From Methanobacteriota archaeon (lineage in GTDB: Archaea; Thermoplasmatota; Poseidoniia; Poseidoniales; Poseidoniaceae), in NCBI GenBank assembly GCA_002706065.1, contig PAJM01000042.1, positions 1 to 37,014 of the forward strand: a stretch of DNA of 37,014 nucleotides, given 5' to 3'. Made by a program: the position numbers and the translations under genes. The notes beneath the pieces were generated by a model. The model searched no databases, was not told where the DNA came from, and saw nothing but the letters and a program-made list of their open reading frames with translations. Below, in pieces: positions 25,357 to 34,398 of this stretch (positions within the stretch are counted from its first letter, which is position 1; each line of letters starts with the position of its first letter).

Positions 25357-25433
25357 GGGCCTGTACGCAAATCACGTCCGTGATGGAAGTTCATGGCAAT
25401 ACATTCAAGTTAGGATGAACCAAGATAAGGCAC

Positions 25434-26561
25434 ATGCGCCATTTGATTGAACGAGTCCTAGAACTGTCTGACGACGAGATTGTACCTCAACTCGATCCAC
25501 AACCAAGTGGTCAAGGAACAGATGAGGAGTTGCGAGCTCTTCTCGAATCCCTCCAGCCAAGGATACGTGTGTATGGAGTTGGGGGTGCGGGCTGCAATGC
25601 TGTAGGCCGACTTGATTCGGAAGGGTTGTTCGAGAATTCCTTTGTCACGGGGTATGCCATCAACACAGATGCACAGGCACTTCTTATGTCGCCGCTTGAG
25701 CACAAAGTGCTCATTGGACGAACCGCTCGTGGCAGAGGGGCAGGGGGAGACCCAACCAAAGGAGAAGCTGCCGCACTGGAATCAGAAATGGCGCTGCGTG
25801 GAATTACAACCGATACTCAGCTTGCCATAATTGCTGCTGGAATGGGCGGTGGTTCTGGAACAGGTGCGGCTGGACACATCGCTCGTCTCGCTAAGGAACA
25901 GGGAGCAATGACAATTGCTGTCGTCACCTATCCATTTCGGTCTGAAGGGGCCACTCGTCGAGAGAATGCTGAGTGGGGACTTGAACGATTGCGAGAATAT
26001 TGCGATACGATTTTGGTTATTCCAAATGAGCGATTGCTTGAGATTGAAGGCGTGAAAGATCTACCTTTGGCAAGTGCATTCAGAGTTGGAGACGAACTGC
26101 TTGTTCGCTCGATTATCGGCGTTACCGAACTGCTGACTCGTGATGGAATGGTCAATCTCGACTTTGAGGATTTGAAAGCAGTCATCCATTCTGGTGCAGG
26201 CGTTGCCATGATTGGCCTTGGCGCTGGATCAGGCCCAGGACGAGCAGAGGAAGCTACGTTGGAAGCGCTCCATTCACCGCTTCTCGACCTTGACTTCAGT
26301 GACGCTCGTGGTGCGCTCATCAATGTTGTCGGTGGGAATAATCTGACACTTGGAGAAGCCGAACGTTGTGCTCAAATCATTACTGAACGGATATCCCCTC
26401 ATGCGAAAATCATCTGGGGAACTGCAGTGGATGAGGAACTCGATGATGAGATACGAGTTATGCTTGTTTTGACCGGCGTGAAAAGTGAACAAATACACGG
26501 ATCGTCCGAACGACGGCAACTCAAAGCCCTTCGAAGCAGTACAATCGAGTTTGTGAATTGA
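25434..26561 (+). CDS. ftsZ: Cell division protein FtsZ
   Basis: A 375-residue tubulin-superfamily GTPase. GVGGAGCNAVGRL (GTP-binding loop T1), the AINTDAQAL segment, the tubulin signature GMGGGSGTGAAGHIA, and the T7-type segment NLDFEDLKAVIHSGAG carrying the catalytic aspartates are all present. It polymerises at mid-cell to form the division ring. The short N-terminal extension (1-40) is acidic. The C-terminus ends in RRQLKALRSSTIEFVN, without an obvious long linker. ATG 25434 is the first in-frame start. No other division gene is beside it. Confidence 0.97.
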   Translation: MRHLIERVLELSDDEIVPQLDPQPSGQGTDEELRALLESLQPRIRVYGVGGAGCNAVGRLDSEGLFENSFVTGYAINTDAQALLMSPLEHKVLIGRTARGRGAGGDPTKGEAAALESEMALRGITTDTQLAIIAAGMGGGSGTGAAGHIARLAKEQGAMTIAVVTYPFRSEGATRRENAEWGLERLREYCDTILVIPNERLLEIEGVKDLPLASAFRVGDELLVRSIIGVTELLTRDGMVNLDFEDLKAVIHSGAGVAMIGLGAGSGPGRAEEATLEALHSPLLDLDFSDARGALINVVGGNNLTLGEAERCAQIITERISPHAKIIWGTAVDEELDDEIRVMLVLTGVKSEQIHGSSERRQLKALRSSTIEFVN

Positions 26562-27158
26562 TTAGTTTCTCAACGTTCGTATCAAAAGATAACTCAAGAG
26601 AACAAGCGAAACAAGACCAACTGAGTAATCCATTGGACTGAATTGATTTGCATCGTTGCTCGGCAATTCGCCCTCATACGAACTCCCCGGTAATCTGAAT
26701 AAGACACTGTTCCATTGATCTCCACTGCTCGCTTGATTTGCATTGACTGCGTTACCATAAACAGTAAAATCAACATATGAAGCATTGTCATCTGGACTCA
26801 CGAACGTGAGGTTCCAACTTCGTACGGCATTCCCGGCTTCAGTGTGTGTCCATCCTTTGTCCAATTTCTGAACTTGTCCTTCTGATGCATTGAATTCGAT
26901 GGTTCCATCTGTAATGAGCAGACGAAATCCTCCCTGTTCCCCACCCTCAACAGGGGGTATTTTTACTGAGATAACTTCAATGGAAAACGCATATGTTGTG
27001 TTTGATTCGAAAGCCTCGGGCAACCCTTCGATCTCGATTTGAGTATTCGTATTTAGTTCACCATGGCAAAGACACCCAGCATTTGCTGACGTTCCAATTC
27101 CGCGTGGTGCTGATGTAGCAACTGGGATGACGAGTGCGAGAACAACCAACAGCAGCAA
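26562..27158 (-). CDS. Exported protein with choice-of-anchor-type domain and C-terminal TM anchor
   Basis: About 198 residues: a hydrophobic signal (LLLVVLALVIPVATSA), then GCLCHGELNTNTQIEIEGLP and a beta-sandwich, then a C-terminal helix (VGLVSLVLLSYLLI) with a basic end (RTLRN). The CxCH motif after the signal and the anchor resemble choice-of-anchor V-type proteins (Reeler-like); haem binding is conceivable but unproven. The start is unclear: TTG 27158 is the only standard start in frame, but upstream codons (CTG 27167 or ATA 27173) would add a basic residue to the signal and follow AGGGGAT. The nearest upstream in-frame stop is TAG at 27177-27179. Stops of this gene and ftsZ abut. Confidence 0.75.
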   Translation of the reverse strand: MLLLVVLALVIPVATSAPRGIGTSANAGCLCHGELNTNTQIEIEGLPEAFESNTTYAFSIEVISVKIPPVEGGEQGGFRLLITDGTIEFNASEGQVQKLDKGWTHTEAGNAVRSWNLTFVSPDDNASYVDFTVYGNAVNANQASSGDQWNSVLFRLPGSSYEGELPSNDANQFSPMDYSVGLVSLVLLSYLLIRTLRN

Positions 27159-27201
27159 TGTACGCAGATGTATCCCCTAATTTTACCAAAAAACCCCTCC
27201 A

Positions 27202-27234
27202 TTTGAACCTTTCATGTTCAAAGCAATTTGAACA
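27202..27234. promoter_or_regulatory. Palindromic candidate operator (TGTTCAAA...TTTGAACA)
   Basis: TGTTCAAA (27215-27222) and TTTGAACA (27227-27234) form a perfect 8-base inverted repeat around GCAA. A third half-site, TTTGAAC, is at 27202-27208. It lies between two divergent genes and looks like a dimeric regulator site. The regulator is unknown. Confidence 0.5.
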
Positions 27235-27275
27235 ATACTTCAAAAGCGGAACAGAACCAATGATTACACGATAGC

Positions 27276-27764
27276 ATGGATTTTGAGCAACCGATTACCC
27301 CTGATTTTGATGTTGATGACATCGATATTTTCGCAGAACTGAGTGCCCCTTCAATCGAGAAGGTCGTAACTCAAAATCCGTTACAGAGCATTCTACTTGA
27401 AGAGGAAGAGGTCCCCGAAGTGAATCCAAAACTCGTCGCTGAGTTGCTTCAAGTACTTGCACAACACTCGATCAATCAACATTCTGACAACGCAATGAAT
27501 GTTCTCCCAGAAAACGCACAGCACGTTGACTTGAACTCTGCTCGTGTTACCATCAACGATGATGAGTACCGTCTTTCGCTTCTTGTTGAGCTCCAAGGCA
27601 ACCACCAAATCCGCCCTTGCGTTCGTGCACAGAGGAACTCGGGGAAACTTGACTTGGTCGATGAACAGAACATTCCATCCGTTTGGAAGCCACTTTACGA
27701 TCTCCTTGAGAACGCCTTCAAGCAGGCCATCCAATCTCTCAAAACCACAACTTACTTGTCGTGA
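27276..27764 (+). CDS. Hypothetical acidic protein
   Basis: A 162-residue protein, acidic in its first 60 residues (DFDVDDIDIF, LLEEEEVPEVN), then a mixed alpha/beta segment (VTINDDEYRLSLLVELQGN) and a C-terminal helix (LYDLLENAFKQAIQSL). No signal peptide, membrane helix or known motif is seen. The last 13 bases overlap the convergent OsmC-family gene (27752-27764). The upstream palindromic site may regulate it. Function unknown. Confidence 0.65.
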   Translation: MDFEQPITPDFDVDDIDIFAELSAPSIEKVVTQNPLQSILLEEEEVPEVNPKLVAELLQVLAQHSINQHSDNAMNVLPENAQHVDLNSARVTINDDEYRLSLLVELQGNHQIRPCVRAQRNSGKLDLVDEQNIPSVWKPLYDLLENAFKQAIQSLKTTTYLS

Positions 27765-28138
27765 AGAACCAAGTCCCAACTGATTTCAATATCAGGATGA
27801 AGAGAATTGGAGACTGAACAATACTTCTCGTGGGATTTCTCGATGGTTCGTCGAATCAATTTTTCAGGAACATCGCCTTCAACATGATACACCATTCTGA
27901 CCTTCGTGAACGAACGAGGGTATTCTGTCCTTCGATCTGCATCCAAATCGACCCATACGTCACCGAAGTCGCGATTCTTCAATCCAACCACAACATCAAC
28001 AATTGAACACGCTCCAATCATCTGAAGAAAAATCTGCATTGGAGATGGGCCCTCTTCCCAATCAACATCAATCGATTGACCACCCTCATTTTGACAGTCA
28101 AGTTTCGTTTCGCCGGACCAATGCACCTTTGCTCTCAT
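27752..28138 (-). CDS. OsmC-family protein
   Basis: A 128-residue protein with the OsmC layout: beta strands (MRAKVHWSGETKLDC), then GPSPMQIFLQMIGACSIVDVV with C44, and HEKYCSVSNSL with a second cysteine near residue 107. In OsmC/Ohr proteins the two cysteines reduce organic peroxides; the second motif here (CSVSNSL) is the usual C-P/S-V form. It is probably a thiol peroxidase or redox-linked protein in the cytoplasm. It stands alone on the minus strand, convergent with the hypothetical gene and divergent from icd (58-base gap). The start ATG 28138 follows no obvious ribosome-binding site. Confidence 0.88.
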   Translation of the reverse strand: MRAKVHWSGETKLDCQNEGGQSIDVDWEEGPSPMQIFLQMIGACSIVDVVVGLKNRDFGDVWVDLDADRRTEYPRSFTKVRMVYHVEGDVPEKLIRRTIEKSHEKYCSVSNSLHPDIEISWDLVLHDK

Positions 28139-28196
28139 AGAAACTATCGCATCGGTTGGTTCTTGAAGTGGTTATTGGTGGAGCCGTTTGAGAACT

Positions 28197-29423
28197 ATGA
28201 GCGGCGAGCCTGTTATCATGCAAAATGGAAAACTACACATCCCAAATAACCCAATTATTCACTACATCGAAGGTGATGGGATTGGTATCGACATTAGCCC
28301 AGTGATGATTTCGGTGGTTGATGCTGCTGTTGAAAAAGCATACAACGGAACAAAAAAGATCGCCTGGAACGAAGTTCTTGCTGGTGAAAAAGCATTCAAT
28401 GCAACAGGGGAATGGCTTCCTGAAGCAACGCTTGATGCGATGCGTTCAGGCCTTGTCTCCATTAAGGGGCCGCTCACAACCCCAGTTGGAGGAGGAATTC
28501 GCTCACTCAACGTAGCCTTGCGACAAAAATTGGATCTCTTTGCTTGTGTTCGACCAGTACGATGGTACGATGGTACTCCTTCTCCCGTGAAAACTCCGGA
28601 CGATGTCGATATGATCATCTTCCGTGAAAACAGCGAAGACGTCTATGCAGGGATTGAATGGGAAGCAGGATCTGATGGTGTCAAGAAACTCATTGATTTC
28701 TTGACCAATGAAATGGGCGTGGATAAGATTCGATTTCCAAACACTTCGGGGATTGGTATCAAGCCGATCAGTCAAGAAGGGACAAATCGAATCGTACGAG
28801 CAGCCCTCCAATATGCCATTGATAATGACAAGGACAGTGTCACCTTAGTACACAAAGGAAACATCATGAAATTTACCGAGGGAGGATTCCGAGATTGGGG
28901 ATACCAACTGGCTCAGGAAGAATTCGGAGCTGTTGAATTGGATGGAGGCCCATGGTGCACAATGAAGAATCCGTCTACGGGTAATGAAATCATCATCAAG
29001 GATGTTATTGCTGACGCGATGCTCCAACAAATCATTACACGACCTGCTGAATACAGCGTTCTTGCAACCATGAACTTGAACGGAGATTACATCTCTGATG
29101 CTCTTGCTGCACAGGTCGGCGGAATCGGAATCGCTCCTGGTGCGAACATCAACTACGACACGGGTATTTCCATCTTTGAAGCAACACATGGTACTGCTCC
29201 AAAATACGCAGGACAAGACAAAGTGAATCCTGGCTCTCTCATCCTTTCTGCTGAGATGATGCTTCGACATATGGGATGGAGCGAAGCTGCGGACTTGATC
29301 GTCAAGGGAATGGAAGGTGCAATCAGCGCCAAAACCGTCACGTATGATTTTGAACGACTCATGGACGATGCAACCTTACTTTCCTGCTCAGCATTTGGAA
29401 AGGCGCTCATTGCACACATGTGA
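28197..29423 (+). CDS. icd: Isocitrate dehydrogenase, NADP-dependent (bacterial type)
   Basis: A 408-residue enzyme very close to E. coli Icd. [32 protein letters not shown] (the serine phosphorylated in E. coli), [17 protein letters not shown] and [17 protein letters not shown] are all present. KY in the last motif and YDFER near the C-terminus are the residues that bind the NADP 2'-phosphate, so NADP is predicted. It converts isocitrate to 2-oxoglutarate in the TCA cycle. Start ATG 28197 is chosen; a TTG at 28188, closer to GGTGGAG (28177-28183), would add three residues. Its stop lies 14 bases from the convergent PIN-protein gene. Confidence 0.96.
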   Translation: MSGEPVIMQNGKLHIPNNPIIHYIEGDGIGIDISPVMISVVDAAVEKAYNGTKKIAWNEVLAGEKAFNATGEWLPEATLDAMRSGLVSIKGPLTTPVGGGIRSLNVALRQKLDLFACVRPVRWYDGTPSPVKTPDDVDMIIFRENSEDVYAGIEWEAGSDGVKKLIDFLTNEMGVDKIRFPNTSGIGIKPISQEGTNRIVRAALQYAIDNDKDSVTLVHKGNIMKFTEGGFRDWGYQLAQEEFGAVELDGGPWCTMKNPSTGNEIIIKDVIADAMLQQIITRPAEYSVLATMNLNGDYISDALAAQVGGIGIAPGANINYDTGISIFEATHGTAPKYAGQDKVNPGSLILSAEMMLRHMGWSEAADLIVKGMEGAISAKTVTYDFERLMDDATLLSCSAFGKALIAHM

Positions 29424-29436
29424 GACGAAAAGACGC

Positions 29437-32400
29437 TCAAGCTTCACGGAGCCACTGCTTCAATGTTCGACTGTTCTTTGCAATTCCAAAGCCGAATCGT
29501 TCCTCAAATGCACGTGCTACGACCGTGAAATCGCCATCATGTGTAGCGACGACGATTGATCCAATATCGTCGATAGGACGTTGTGAAAGAGCTGCCGCAT
29601 ACTGCATGATTTTGCGATCTGCGTTTTGCGGATAGATTTTCTTCCCATCAATCTGGGTACGCACGGTTTTACGATCGTAATGTTGTCGCATTTTTGTTAA
29701 TTCATCGTATATCTCGCTGTGCTCAGTAAGGAATCCATCCATTGAATGCTTGACCTCTTCGCTTACAGCCTCTGCTTCGAACTCACTGGAATTGCCTTCC
29801 CAAGTACTGAATTCGGAAATGATTTCATCGACGATTCGCTTCATGTTTTCAGCAGATATTGTCGACTCAAGAACCTCGTTATCCACCAAGGCATTCTCAA
29901 ATCGTGTGCGGATATCACCAATAGAGCGAGCAATGTTTTCAATCTCACTTCGGACAACTTTCGGAAGCCACAGATCGACCTTCTTGTTTGCAGCCAAATA
30001 GAGGAGATAGCCTGCGAAATGGGAACGTTGATTCGCAGTATCTTCAAAGTGATTCGATCGATTCAGCATTTGCTGAATTCGTTGGTAGAGCGCATCAATG
30101 ACGATGTTTGTATCAACCAAAACCAGAGGTTTCAGCGATAGGTTCCTGAGGTAACGTCGATCACACGTTCGAATTTCTGATTGGTGGCGGCGGAACAACA
30201 TTTGTTCCAAATTTGCGAGAGATGCGTTTCGGTCTTGGAAGCGTCCAGACAATTGTGCCCGCTCAAGAATTCGGAGGGCGTCGAGGGGTGCCGTTTCGCT
30301 CGCTTGCTGAGCCAACGTATGGATCTCCATCGCTTCTGGATTCCGCATCATCATAATGTCACGATATCGGCGATCGAAGGACTTCGAACTCTGTGTCCTG
30401 TAATCGCGACGCAATGCAGTTGTTGCTGCTAAGAGTCGTCCAGTGAACGGCTCCTTTGGAAGTGGTTTTGGATGTTCATCGGGGTAGGTATGAAGCATGT
30501 CAAGCTCATCTTCTTGAAAGACTGTTCTGGTTCGTGTTCTCGGTCCTTCGTCGGTTTCCTCAACATAGGTTTCTTGCTTTTTCGTGAAGTTTTTGAGAAG
30601 TGATGTTGCTTGTGAAGTCTCTTGAATGGATGCTTTATGAGACACATCCAGATAAAGTTGGAAACGTTTTGTAATGGCAGCACGTAGATGTGGGTGTTCT
30701 GCGAGAAGTTGTTTCGCTTCTCCCCATTTTTGATCAAAGGCGAAATGAATTAACGCCTTTCTGTACAGCATGATTTCTTCATCATAATCGAATACATCAG
30801 AGTCTGCTGTTCGTTTAAACAACCTTGCTGCGGAAAGATTGTTGCCTTTGGAGGCTTCAAGCGTTGCTTGGGCGAGTAATGCCCAAATCGACCGTTGGTG
30901 GTGGTGCTGATACCAGTGAACAAGAGCTTCAATTCCCAGATCGAATTCATACATCAGTTGTCGGACTCCGTGGATAATTGGGTATGGAATGGATGGTTGT
31001 CCAATAACGGTTTCAAGCGTGGAGATCACTTGACTTGAGTCATCACCACGCTCCAATGATAATCTCACATTGTTCAGACGAAGTTTGGAAACAATGGTCC
31101 GTAGAAGGGCTTCACCCATGACCGTCATTTCTCCGCCTTCCAGTGATTCAATGAGGTTGCTGAGATGCTTTTCATCCACAAGATGTGATCCGCCTGATGA
31201 AAGGGCTTTCACAATCTGATTGATGGCCAGGATTCCTTTTTTGGGCAATGTGTCTGTAAAACTGAGTTTGCTAACTGATTCTTCGATTTGACCTTCAAGC
31301 AGCAACAGAAGTTTGTATTCATCATCTCCAATGGAGTCTGGAACATCGGTTGATTGAACCATCTGTAATGCCTTCTTTCGAGCGGTTCGGGCGGCCTCCC
31401 AACTCATTTCATCATGATGAGCGCTCAAGAGATGAGAGAGAATCAACGTTTCATGCGGATAGGTTGGAACGGCCAAATCATCATGAAGAAGTATTTTCGA
31501 TAACTCATCCAAATTCAATGTTTGAACAAACACATACACTGCGAGGCTTTGAACCTGGCTCCAGCCCTCACCGCCTTGGGCTTTGAGTAAAATGAGTGCT
31601 TGTGCACGGAGTGCGATTGGAAATCGATCTTCTTTGGCAATGGAAACCAAACCTCCCTCGTCGATGTTGTTTATGTTTCGCTCAAGCCATGAATAAGCCT
31701 CAGAGCTGTCAAGTCGAACCAAGAGGGGAAGCAGTTCAGAGCCGTCAGAGTCGTGTTCCAATGAAATCGATTGAATAATCTCAAGTGCATCGTCACTACG
31801 TTCTTCCTCAACATAGCATTGGAGCATTTTCCATCGCACAATGTCCACACGATTTGTTGGAGCCTGTTCGTTGGTAAGCAGAGTCAACCCTGTTTCCAAT
31901 TGTGCAGTCGTCGGGTTCATTTGCTCTAAAGGACCGTTCAGCCAGACCAGTTTGATGAGAGCTTTACCGAGTTCGTCATCTTCCTGTGAAAGGTAGGCGT
32001 CGTTCCATTCAATCGAACCTGCATTGAAAATCAAAGCCAGTTCGTATCGTTGCGCGAGAGGTTTGTTCGCTTGACGCAGGCGGGTGAGGATTGCTTCTGT
32101 TGGAGCGTTTGTGTTGAGGGCGATGAGGAAGGAAATGAGCGAGAGGTTGCCCTTAAACTCAAGAAGATGGGATTCAACATTTGGCCACTTGCCTGAAGAA
32201 AGTCGCTTGACCAAACGCTTCATGGAAACAAGTTGTTCCGGACTGTATTGATCGTCAGGGATTGAGTTGAAGACTTCGAGACAGGATTGAACATTGTATG
32301 GGTCGATCGCGACTTCTGAAAGATCAATTTTTGTTTGCGCCGATTTGGTCTTTGATTCAGAAATCGGACATGCGGAAAATTGCCCAAACAAATCGCAGCG

Positions 32401-32826
32401 TTTTGCCATGTCATGCCAGACCGAATGAACGCCTTGATTAAGACAAATCGTGCGCATCTCGTTTTCATAGGTCCCGTGTTCATCGTCGGACCATCGATCG
32501 GTGTGAAGGAACTTGTTCACAAGAAGGAGCGCAAAACGCAACGCTGGCGTTGCATCGTCCATTGACATGATTTCTTCAGGAGAAGGGAGGGGGGATTGTT
32601 GCCGTCCTCGTCTGCGTCCTCGTCGGAATCGTGGCGCCGGAGCAATGGCTTCACCATCCTCATCTTGGCCTGGTATCTCTGTCTCAAGAACAGCGAGTTT
32701 GACCAATTCTTTCCATGGCTTCTTCATCAAAGTAAATTCGGGACACTTGCCGACAGCATTCAGCCGCCGACTCTTTACTGTCTTGAATCCTGCTTCAAGA
32801 CAGGCCGCGAGATACGATTCCTGCAT
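29437..32826 (-). CDS. Giant helical-repeat protein with C-terminal PIN nuclease-like domain
   Basis: A 1129-residue protein. The N-terminal 80 residues include an arginine-rich patch (RFRRGRRRGRQQ). Residues about 90-880 are helical and look like TPR/HEAT-type repeats (for example LLNKFLHTDRWSDDE and many LARLLK-like helix pairs). The C-terminal part (about 900-1125) is PIN-like: LVLVDTNIVIDALYQ supplies the first Asp, and IGSIVVATHDGDFTVVARAFEERFGFGI supplies later acidic residues. PIN domains are Mg2+-dependent ribonucleases, in toxins, rRNA processing and decay. No antitoxin gene is adjacent, and its size suggests an RNA-processing or decay scaffold, which is inference. It ends 14 bases from the icd stop. 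Confidence 0.75.
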   Translation of the reverse strand: MQESYLAACLEAGFKTVKSRRLNAVGKCPEFTLMKKPWKELVKLAVLETEIPGQDEDGEAIAPAPRFRRGRRRGRQQSPLPSPEEIMSMDDATPALRFALLLVNKFLHTDRWSDDEHGTYENEMRTICLNQGVHSVWHDMAKRCDLFGQFSACPISESKTKSAQTKIDLSEVAIDPYNVQSCLEVFNSIPDDQYSPEQLVSMKRLVKRLSSGKWPNVESHLLEFKGNLSLISFLIALNTNAPTEAILTRLRQANKPLAQRYELALIFNAGSIEWNDAYLSQEDDELGKALIKLVWLNGPLEQMNPTTAQLETGLTLLTNEQAPTNRVDIVRWKMLQCYVEEERSDDALEIIQSISLEHDSDGSELLPLLVRLDSSEAYSWLERNINNIDEGGLVSIAKEDRFPIALRAQALILLKAQGGEGWSQVQSLAVYVFVQTLNLDELSKILLHDDLAVPTYPHETLILSHLLSAHHDEMSWEAARTARKKALQMVQSTDVPDSIGDDEYKLLLLLEGQIEESVSKLSFTDTLPKKGILAINQIVKALSSGGSHLVDEKHLSNLIESLEGGEMTVMGEALLRTIVSKLRLNNVRLSLERGDDSSQVISTLETVIGQPSIPYPIIHGVRQLMYEFDLGIEALVHWYQHHHQRSIWALLAQATLEASKGNNLSAARLFKRTADSDVFDYDEEIMLYRKALIHFAFDQKWGEAKQLLAEHPHLRAAITKRFQLYLDVSHKASIQETSQATSLLKNFTKKQETYVEETDEGPRTRTRTVFQEDELDMLHTYPDEHPKPLPKEPFTGRLLAATTALRRDYRTQSSKSFDRRYRDIMMMRNPEAMEIHTLAQQASETAPLDALRILERAQLSGRFQDRNASLANLEQMLFRRHQSEIRTCDRRYLRNLSLKPLVLVDTNIVIDALYQRIQQMLNRSNHFEDTANQRSHFAGYLLYLAANKKVDLWLPKVVRSEIENIARSIGDIRTRFENALVDNEVLESTISAENMKRIVDEIISEFSTWEGNSSEFEAEAVSEEVKHSMDGFLTEHSEIYDELTKMRQHYDRKTVRTQIDGKKIYPQNADRKIMQYAAALSQRPIDDIGSIVVATHDGDFTVVARAFEERFGFGIAKNSRTLKQWLREA

Positions 32827-32940
32827 AGCGCCCCCAACGTTCCCTCGCTATCCCACCTTTGAACTCACCGCAGAAGTCACAAGAACAAGAGAAACCCATT
32901 CAAGTCAGCCATACATCGGTCAACACAAGGGGCAGATGGT

Positions 32941-33405
32941 ATGATAGCCAGAACAATCATCATGCTCATCCACCCCACTCTCGCTGCAGTGTTCGTTTTT
33001 TGGCTTGTGAGGCAATATGGTTGGAGAAAGAAAGGAATGTCTCTCAGAGGAGATGAACGCAAGAAAGCGCTCGCCCGCCATCAGCGACACGGAGAGTGGT
33101 TGCTATGGGCTGGAATTACACTCGTTTTCATCGCATTCCTGGCAAGAGCGATTTCAGGCATTTTGGTTAACGGTGATTGGACCTCTGATTTACTTCCACA
33201 AAGCATCCATGGGTTTTCTGGCCCAATTGGCTTGGTACTTCTTTGGCTGGTTGTCAGACGTGGGCGTGCAACGGCTAAGAAAAAGGAGGAAAATGAATCA
33301 TTTAAGACTGAACGAACCAAACACGGTCGAGCATCTGATATCGTGATGGCTTTGGTAATGATTCACGCATTTCTTGGCCTGATTTACACATTTCAAGTCA
33401 TCTAA
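32941..33405 (+). CDS. Four-helix membrane protein, DUF4079-like (possible cytochrome b561-type)
   Basis: A 154-residue protein with four hydrophobic helices. Conserved histidines sit at helix ends: MLIHPTLAA, RHQRHGEWLLWAG, SIHGFSGPIGL and MIHAFLGLIYTF. This spacing resembles DUF4079 membrane proteins, and cytochrome b561-like haem ligation is possible. Long basic loops lie between helices 1-2 and 3-4. The last 8 bases overlap the convergent DHH gene. The family call is from pattern only. Confidence 0.6.
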   Translation: MIARTIIMLIHPTLAAVFVFWLVRQYGWRKKGMSLRGDERKKALARHQRHGEWLLWAGITLVFIAFLARAISGILVNGDWTSDLLPQSIHGFSGPIGLVLLWLVVRRGRATAKKKEENESFKTERTKHGRASDIVMALVMIHAFLGLIYTFQVI

Positions 33406-34372
33406 GATCGATATTGCGATTGTTCCACATCGCCATCCAACCGTCGAGATTTGATTCAAGGCCTGGGGGTTGAATTCGGCAACCACAAGCATTGGCATGT
33501 CCGCCGCCGTGGGGGTCATATCGAGTGGCTAATCTGGACAAATCGTATCGGTTTTGACCATCTTCAAGAAATGAATTTGCGTAGAAACTTGCAGAGAGTG
33601 GGGGGCGCGTAGCATTCCCAATCTCCCCGTCCGAGTAACCATGAATAATGCAACAAGCATCTGCTTTTTCACCAGCAAAAGCGGTAATGAGGTACCCATT
33701 GGAGCGATGCCCGGTATTCTCTAAGCGGCAAATTGCAAGTCGATCGATGATGGTTGTTTTTTGTTCTACGATTTTCAACAAATCCTTCCGTGTGGTTCGA
33801 GCTTCATTCATCCGTTGTTTTACAATACCATCAGAATAAATCTGGTCCATGGATGTACACGACTCAAACAACGAGAGAAGATGGTGCATGTACCTAACAT
33901 CGTTGTAGTTCAACGTTCGAGACAATTGCAGAAGAGGGCCGTCTTCCAGAAATGTTGCGAGAGAAATTCCACCTGAATCCAGGGCATCGACGAGGGGCAT
34001 GATGTCCTCTAAGTGAGGGAAACTAAATTGATCTCGAAACAAATCAAACGCAAGCCGAGCGGCAGAGGGCGTGTGATCCCAATGGACCATTCCCCCCTTA
34101 TTGGTAAAAGCAGAATATTCTGCATCGGTGGGTTTGTTGGTAAGGTGATGATCGAGATACCACCCGCTCTCCGGATGGAACGGCAAATCTACCGTCACAG
34201 TTTGATCATTAATCAAGTCATCAAGAATACCCGAACGAATCAAGGCTGCATGAGCAAAATGGACTTCTGCGTTAGGATACGCTTTCTTCAAAACTACTGC
34301 GGCACACATTCCATCCAAGTCCGAATCCGCAATGATTCGGTGAACATCTGGAAACGGTGCCTTGGAGGCCAT
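33398..34372 (-). CDS. DHH-superfamily phosphoesterase
   Basis: A 324-residue protein with the DHH motifs: RIIADSDLDGMCAAVVLKK (motif I, DxDxDG type), YLDHHLTN (DHH motif), and C-terminal DPHGGGHANACGCRI (the GGGH signature of DHHA1). Metal-binding aspartates and histidines are intact. DHH proteins cleave phosphodiesters in nanoRNA, pApA, cyclic dinucleotide products or single-stranded DNA ends. The missing first histidine (ADSDLDG rather than HxDxDG) may change the substrate. I use ATG 34372, with GGAGGT six bases before it; a longer frame runs through the Nudix gene and is rejected. Its start faces the Nudix gene 26 bases away. Confidence 0.9.
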   Translation of the reverse strand: MASKAPFPDVHRIIADSDLDGMCAAVVLKKAYPNAEVHFAHAALIRSGILDDLINDQTVTVDLPFHPESGWYLDHHLTNKPTDAEYSAFTNKGGMVHWDHTPSAARLAFDLFRDQFSFPHLEDIMPLVDALDSGGISLATFLEDGPLLQLSRTLNYNDVRYMHHLLSLFESCTSMDQIYSDGIVKQRMNEARTTRKDLLKIVEQKTTIIDRLAICRLENTGHRSNGYLITAFAGEKADACCIIHGYSDGEIGNATRPPLSASFYANSFLEDGQNRYDLSRLATRYDPHGGGHANACGCRIQPPGLESNLDGWMAMWNNRNIDLR

Positions 34373-34398
34373 ATTGGTACCTCCAAATTCAACGTGTA

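Noticed and set aside
29437-32826. PIN-domain toxin of a toxin-antitoxin pair
   Set aside because: The protein is far larger than VapC toxins and no small antitoxin gene precedes it.
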